A stretch of 46,062 nt of DNA from Bacteroidales bacterium (GTDB lineage Bacteria; Bacteroidota; Bacteroidia; Bacteroidales; Muribaculaceae). The stretch covers positions 1 through 46,062 of the forward strand of contig JAAVFL010000031.1 in the NCBI GenBank assembly GCA_014800795.1, read 5' to 3'. Position 1 is the first letter of the stretch. Each line of letters opens with the position of its first letter. Of the stretch, positions 43,031-46,062 are shown piece by piece. Position numbers and translations under genes: made by a program. A model generated the notes under the pieces. It ran no database searches and was not told where the DNA came from. It saw only the letters and a list, made by a program, of their open reading frames with translations.

Positions 43031-44797
43031 ATGCTCTATATAACCACATATCTGCGTTGGCTTTGCGTGCCGATGGTTATCGTGGCGACCCTCGCTGCGG
43101 GCATTGCCCTGTCAGCGTGTACCGATGCCTGCAACCGTTCGGCCGATGAGGTTTTCGCCTCTGCCGAAGCGCTTATGGAAGATCGGCCCGACAGCGCTCT
43201 GGCTCTGCTCGAAGCCATAGATCCCCATCGCCTCAGCGGAGCCCGCCGCCACGCCCTCCACGCCCTGCTTCTGACGCAAGCCCGCGACAAAAACTATATC
43301 GACGAGACATCCGACAGCCTCATCTCTATCGCCGTCACCTATTTCGACAACTCCACCGACACATACCGCCGGATGCTGTCACACTACTACCTCAGCCGCG
43401 TACACTACTACGGCGGCAACTACGTCGACGCCGCACGCGAAGCCGAAGCAGCACTCACCGCGCTCACCGCAGACCACGAAAATACAGGATACTGGAAAGG
43501 ACGCATATACCATGACCTCGCCATTTTAGCGTCTGAAACCTCCAATCCTATTCTCGCACTTGATTATAATAATGAGGCTATCAAAATTTTTGATAGTATC
43601 GGCAACAACTATTTTAAAACAGACGCTCTACTGCTTTCGGCACGCAATTATATTATTGTAAACGACTGGAACAAGTTATATAACATACTTAATAAATTTG
43701 ACTGGGATTCCATATCAGAGGATCAAAGACTTGATTACTATGATATTAACCTAACAACATTTATCCATGAGAAGAATTGGGATGATGCCCGCGATTTAGC
43801 TCTAAACCTGAAATATAATAACCCGAAATTCCAATGGAAAGCATATGAAGAAGCTAAATTAGCAGATATTTTTGCACACACAGGTGATTATTTTAGATCA
43901 GATACTTGTCTAAATTATGCATATTCGTTATCAACTAACCCTACCGATACTTTCTATATTTCCTTTTATAAATTGTACTCTCAGCTGGCTCGTTCAAATA
44001 ATCATAATATCTTAAATTTACTTGACGATTATCTTTCACATTCCTATCCTGAAACACAAAAAATTCTTTGCGAGCATATCGCGGGAGGATCCGCGAAATA
44101 TTATAAGTATCTCTCTGAGAATGAACGATTGAGAGCTGCAAACGAGAGAAATCGGCATTCAATTATTATATTATCTCTAATACTGATGGTTATTGCAGGT
44201 ATTTATCTTTTCCAGAGATTCAGAAAGAATAAACAGACTGAAATAAACTCTCTGATAAGCGATATTGCCCAGCTTCGGCTTGATATCGGAAAAATCAACG
44301 AACGCGGAGTGGAGATGTCAAATGAACAGAAACTCATAATTGACAATATCAGCGAATCGCTTCTTGACGGAATGGCTAAAATAAACAGGATTTCCCTTAA
44401 ACGCCTGTCGGCACATCGCCGTCTTACAAAAAGCAAACATAGCACAGAAGACTCAAACCTGTTGATGGAAGAATTTTTCAACGACCTTTCAACAATAATC
44501 TCAGAGCTCAATAAGCCGAAACTCTTTATATCTTTGGAGCAATCTCTGAATCACAGCGAGGGAAATATAATGACGCAATTCAGAAAAGATTTCCCTGATC
44601 TTTCAGAACACGACTATTGCCTTATAACCCTCATCTTTTCCCAAATAGGAAACCAGACTATTTATCTGCTGATGAAATATCCGTCTGCCGGCGCTTTGAA
44701 TATTAAAAAGCACCGTCTCAAACTTATGATAGAAGCATCCTCTGCCTCCCGAAAAGAGTTTTATCTTAAAAAATTTTCTTTCAGAGGAGGCAATTAG
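43031..44797 (+). CDS. Membrane-anchored TPR protein with degenerate C-terminal HTH (putative regulator)
   Basis: 588 aa. An N-terminal hydrophobic segment ends in a lipobox-like LSAC (C30). Residues of about 35-350 are helical TPR-like repeats (ADEVFASAEALMEDRPDSALALLEAID; MLSHYYLSRVHYYGGNYVDAAREAEAAL). A transmembrane helix lies at 377-396 (SIIILSLILMVIAGIYLFQRF). A cytoplasmic coiled coil follows, then residues of about 518-570 (FRKDFPDLSEHDYCLITLIFSQIGNQTIYLLMKY). These align in pattern with the LuxR-like HTH of Bacteroides TPR regulators but look degenerate. Base composition changes sharply near codon 170, GC-rich before and AT-rich after. A sensing role for the periplasmic TPRs is an inference. 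Confidence 0.75.
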   Translation: MLYITTYLRWLCVPMVIVATLAAGIALSACTDACNRSADEVFASAEALMEDRPDSALALLEAIDPHRLSGARRHALHALLLTQARDKNYIDETSDSLISIAVTYFDNSTDTYRRMLSHYYLSRVHYYGGNYVDAAREAEAALTALTADHENTGYWKGRIYHDLAILASETSNPILALDYNNEAIKIFDSIGNNYFKTDALLLSARNYIIVNDWNKLYNILNKFDWDSISEDQRLDYYDINLTTFIHEKNWDDARDLALNLKYNNPKFQWKAYEEAKLADIFAHTGDYFRSDTCLNYAYSLSTNPTDTFYISFYKLYSQLARSNNHNILNLLDDYLSHSYPETQKILCEHIAGGSAKYYKYLSENERLRAANERNRHSIIILSLILMVIAGIYLFQRFRKNKQTEINSLISDIAQLRLDIGKINERGVEMSNEQKLIIDNISESLLDGMAKINRISLKRLSAHRRLTKSKHSTEDSNLLMEEFFNDLSTIISELNKPKLFISLEQSLNHSEGNIMTQFRKDFPDLSEHDYCLITLIFSQIGNQTIYLLMKYPSAGALNIKKHRLKLMIEASSASRKEFYLKKFSFRGGN

Positions 44798-44829
44798 CAA
44801 TTCGTAACGCTTTGATATGCCACATTTTA

Positions 44830-44872
44830 AGGCGATGTAATTTCGACGCTGAAATTACATCGCCTATTTTAT
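44830..44872 (+). terminator. Intrinsic terminator of the TPR regulator
   Basis: AGGCGATGTAATTTC (44830-44844) and GAAATTACATCGCCT (44851-44865) form a perfect 15-bp stem around GACGCT, followed by ATTTTATTG. Confidence 0.85.
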
Positions 44873-44924
44873 TGTTTATCAACGCTTTATACACATGATG
44901 TAATGTCTGTTTTTCAACTAAATA

Positions 44925-44956
44925 TTTGGTATTACAATTAAAGCAACGTAATTTTA
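44925..44956 (+). promoter_or_regulatory. Promoter of the first small secreted protein
   Basis: TTTG (44925-44928) is followed after 20 nt by TAATTTTA (44949-44956). The -33 box is exact and the -7 box has one mismatch at the last base. Confidence 0.6.
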
Positions 44957-44997
44957 CCACCATTGAAAAATATTATATCAACTCAAATTAAAACGTC

Positions 44998-45366
44998 ATG
45001 AAACACAAATTACTAATTTTAATCATTGCTTTGCTAAGCTCATTATCGTCTATTGCAGATGATATCCCCAATGACCCTCAAATAAATATTAAAGGGACAG
45101 GTAACAAGAAAGGGAAGGGCGGACGCGACGTTTCCTCGCCGGTGCCGCAGTGCTACATCAGCGAGGGGATACTGTATGTGGTGTCGCCCGACGACTGGAG
45201 CTATGCCACAGTCACGATTGAGGAAGCTGTGAGCGGCGCGCAGTCCGTAAGCAGCGGATATCTCGACGAAGGGATAGCGGTATTCATTCCTGCAACCGAA
45301 GGATATTTCATCATAAACATCGCCACCGAATCAGGCGACGAGTTCGAGGGCGAATTTTGCCTCTGA
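44998..45366 (+). CDS. Small secreted protein (DUF3244-like), first of three
   Basis: 122 aa with signal peptide MKHKLLILIIALLSSLSSIA. A basic glycine-lysine stretch follows (GTGNKKGKGGRD), then one beta-sandwich-like domain (CYISEGILYVVSPDDWSYATVTIEEA...GYFIINIATESGDEFEGEF). The domain has the strand pattern of DUF3244-type small Bacteroidales proteins, which end in a GxYxIxI segment. The signal-peptide half is AT-rich and the domain half is GC-rich, with the change near codon 39. It has its own promoter. Function unknown. Confidence 0.7.
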   Translation: MKHKLLILIIALLSSLSSIADDIPNDPQINIKGTGNKKGKGGRDVSSPVPQCYISEGILYVVSPDDWSYATVTIEEAVSGAQSVSSGYLDEGIAVFIPATEGYFIINIATESGDEFEGEFCL

Positions 45367-45418
45367 CTGATCTCCCTACATGAAATTTATCCATAACGCA
45401 AAAATATTTTAGATTTTG

Positions 45419-45450
45419 TTTGCAGGATATTTCAAAAAGCACTATCTTGC
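45419..45450 (+). promoter_or_regulatory. Probable promoter of the second small secreted protein
   Basis: TTTG (45419-45422) is followed after 20 nt by TATCTTGC (45443-45450). The -33 box is exact, but the last two bases of the -7 box deviate from TAnnTTTG. Confidence 0.5.
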
Positions 45451-45511
45451 AGGCGAAATTTAAAATCAAGAGATCACTAAATTATCTTTAACCATTTTAA
45501 ATTTCACCATC

Positions 45512-45934
45512 ATGAAGAAACTCTTTACTACATTCATGATTCTTGTAGTCGCTGCTATAACCATGGCAGCAGGTCAGTTACTGCCGGCAAAAGCCATCTC
45601 CCTTATCACAGGTAAAGAAATGCCGTTTGAAAAGATGGTGCCCACACAGAGGGATGTAGAGACAACTGACGCAGGCGCTACATCAACCTGTTATATCGGT
45701 TATCATTGGACTACATCTCCAATGGCTACAATTTCCATTACAAGTGTTTCAACCGGTAATGTCATGGATAAATTTTATGTAACAGATTCAGCGCGTGAAG
45801 ATGAGGTTGTTGGCCGAATCGAAGTGAATGTAAGCAAATATCCCAACGGGGAATATATAGTAAGTTTCACACCAGCATCCACTGGTTCAAAACAAGCATC
45901 TCATACCACTAAAAAGCTGATAGGACAACATTAA
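45512..45934 (+). CDS. Small secreted protein, second of three
   Basis: 140 aa with signal peptide MKKLFTTFMILVVAAITMAA. The mature part has two short motifs reminiscent of the neighbouring gene: TSTCYIGYHWTTSPMATISITS parallels CYISEGILYVVSPDDWSYATVTI, and YPNGEYIVSFTPAST parallels GYFIINIATES. It is therefore probably a diverged paralogue of the DUF3244-like protein. No catalytic residues were seen. The next gene starts 36 nt downstream, so they may share a transcript. Confidence 0.65.
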   Translation: MKKLFTTFMILVVAAITMAAGQLLPAKAISLITGKEMPFEKMVPTQRDVETTDAGATSTCYIGYHWTTSPMATISITSVSTGNVMDKFYVTDSAREDEVVGRIEVNVSKYPNGEYIVSFTPASTGSKQASHTTKKLIGQH

Positions 45935-45970
45935 GTATACAACCTAATATTAACCTAAAATAAAACGCCT

Positions 45971-46062
45971 ATGAAAAAGAATTTATTCCTGGTTATCTGC
46001 ACGCTATTGAGCCTGACAGCTGCAAGGGCCGATATACTAACCCCCTCGTACAACGGTGTAGA
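45971..46062 (+). CDS. Secreted protein, third in row (N-terminal part, cut by window edge)
   Basis: ATG 45971 opens a frame of 30 codons to the window end. It encodes a clear signal peptide, MKKNLFLVICTLLSLTAARA, followed by DILTPSYNGV. It is probably co-transcribed with the preceding gene. Whether it is a third small paralogue or something larger cannot be seen. Confidence 0.6.
   Translation, partial: MKKNLFLVICTLLSLTAARADILTPSYNGV

Noticed and set aside
1-46062. CRISPR array, rRNA operon or replication origin
   Set aside because: No regularly spaced direct repeats, no rRNA-like sequence and no cluster of DnaA-box-like sites were seen on reading through.

Overview
The window looks like a chromosomal segment of a gut Bacteroidales, most likely Muribaculaceae or a close relative. 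The reasons are: promoters of the Bacteroidota type (TTTG, 19-20 nt, TAnnTTTG) in front of many genes; almost no Shine-Dalgarno sequences; secreted proteins with short Bacteroidales-style C-terminal tails (YxxDGR/NGVR...GxYIV); gldE next to a 4'-phosphopantetheinyl transferase; DUF3822 next to rsmD; and several alpha-galactosidase-type enzymes. The genus is an inference from memory of gene content and was not tested by a search.

Layout. 1-417 is the N-terminal part of an ECF-type sigma factor on the minus strand. 1321-5897 is a plus-strand housekeeping run: ilvE, an HD-domain hydrolase, gltX, waaA. 6188-12364 holds two large secreted proteins, one with leucine-rich repeats and one with jelly-roll and fibronectin-like modules. 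gyrB and rnr follow. rnr converges on an A-type flavoprotein (fprA) across a 22-bp bidirectional terminator. 18700-19472 is a repeat-rich stretch ending in tRNA-Arg(CCT). 19583-23972 is a lipoprotein, DUF3822, rsmD, araC-type operon. 24113-24951 is a decayed secreted glycosidase gene. 25149-30175 is a minus-strand block: secreted protein, pgpA, exonuclease/endonuclease/phosphatase protein, phosphopantetheinyl transferase, gldE, cdd. A membrane TPR protein and panB are on the plus strand, followed by a candidate free-standing small RNA and a convergent GNAT/FemAB-like gene. 33381-34326 holds tRNA-Ser(GGA) between two inverted copies of an intergenic repeat. uvrB and a YgiQ-type radical SAM gene overlap. 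Two GH27 alpha-galactosidases of different architecture converge around the gene for ribosomal protein bL31 (type B). The right end, 42451-46062, has a short leader-like RNA, a membrane TPR regulator and three tandem small secreted proteins.

The most unusual signals are outside the housekeeping genes. (i) A family of roughly 190-225 bp imperfectly palindromic intergenic elements has three copies, two of them inverted around tRNA-Ser. (ii) A second 64-nt repeat lies upstream of both tRNA genes. (iii) A promoter, 5' hairpin and terminator unit of about 140 nt at 32173-32327 has no reading frame. (iv) A promoter plus terminator unit of about 70 nt sits at 42776-42856. (v) An abrupt change in base composition falls inside the TPR regulator gene and is reversed inside the next small secreted gene, suggesting a recombined block. 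(vi) A long inverted repeat carries the rpmE -33 box in its centre. No integrase, transposase, phage gene, rRNA, CRISPR array or replication origin was found.
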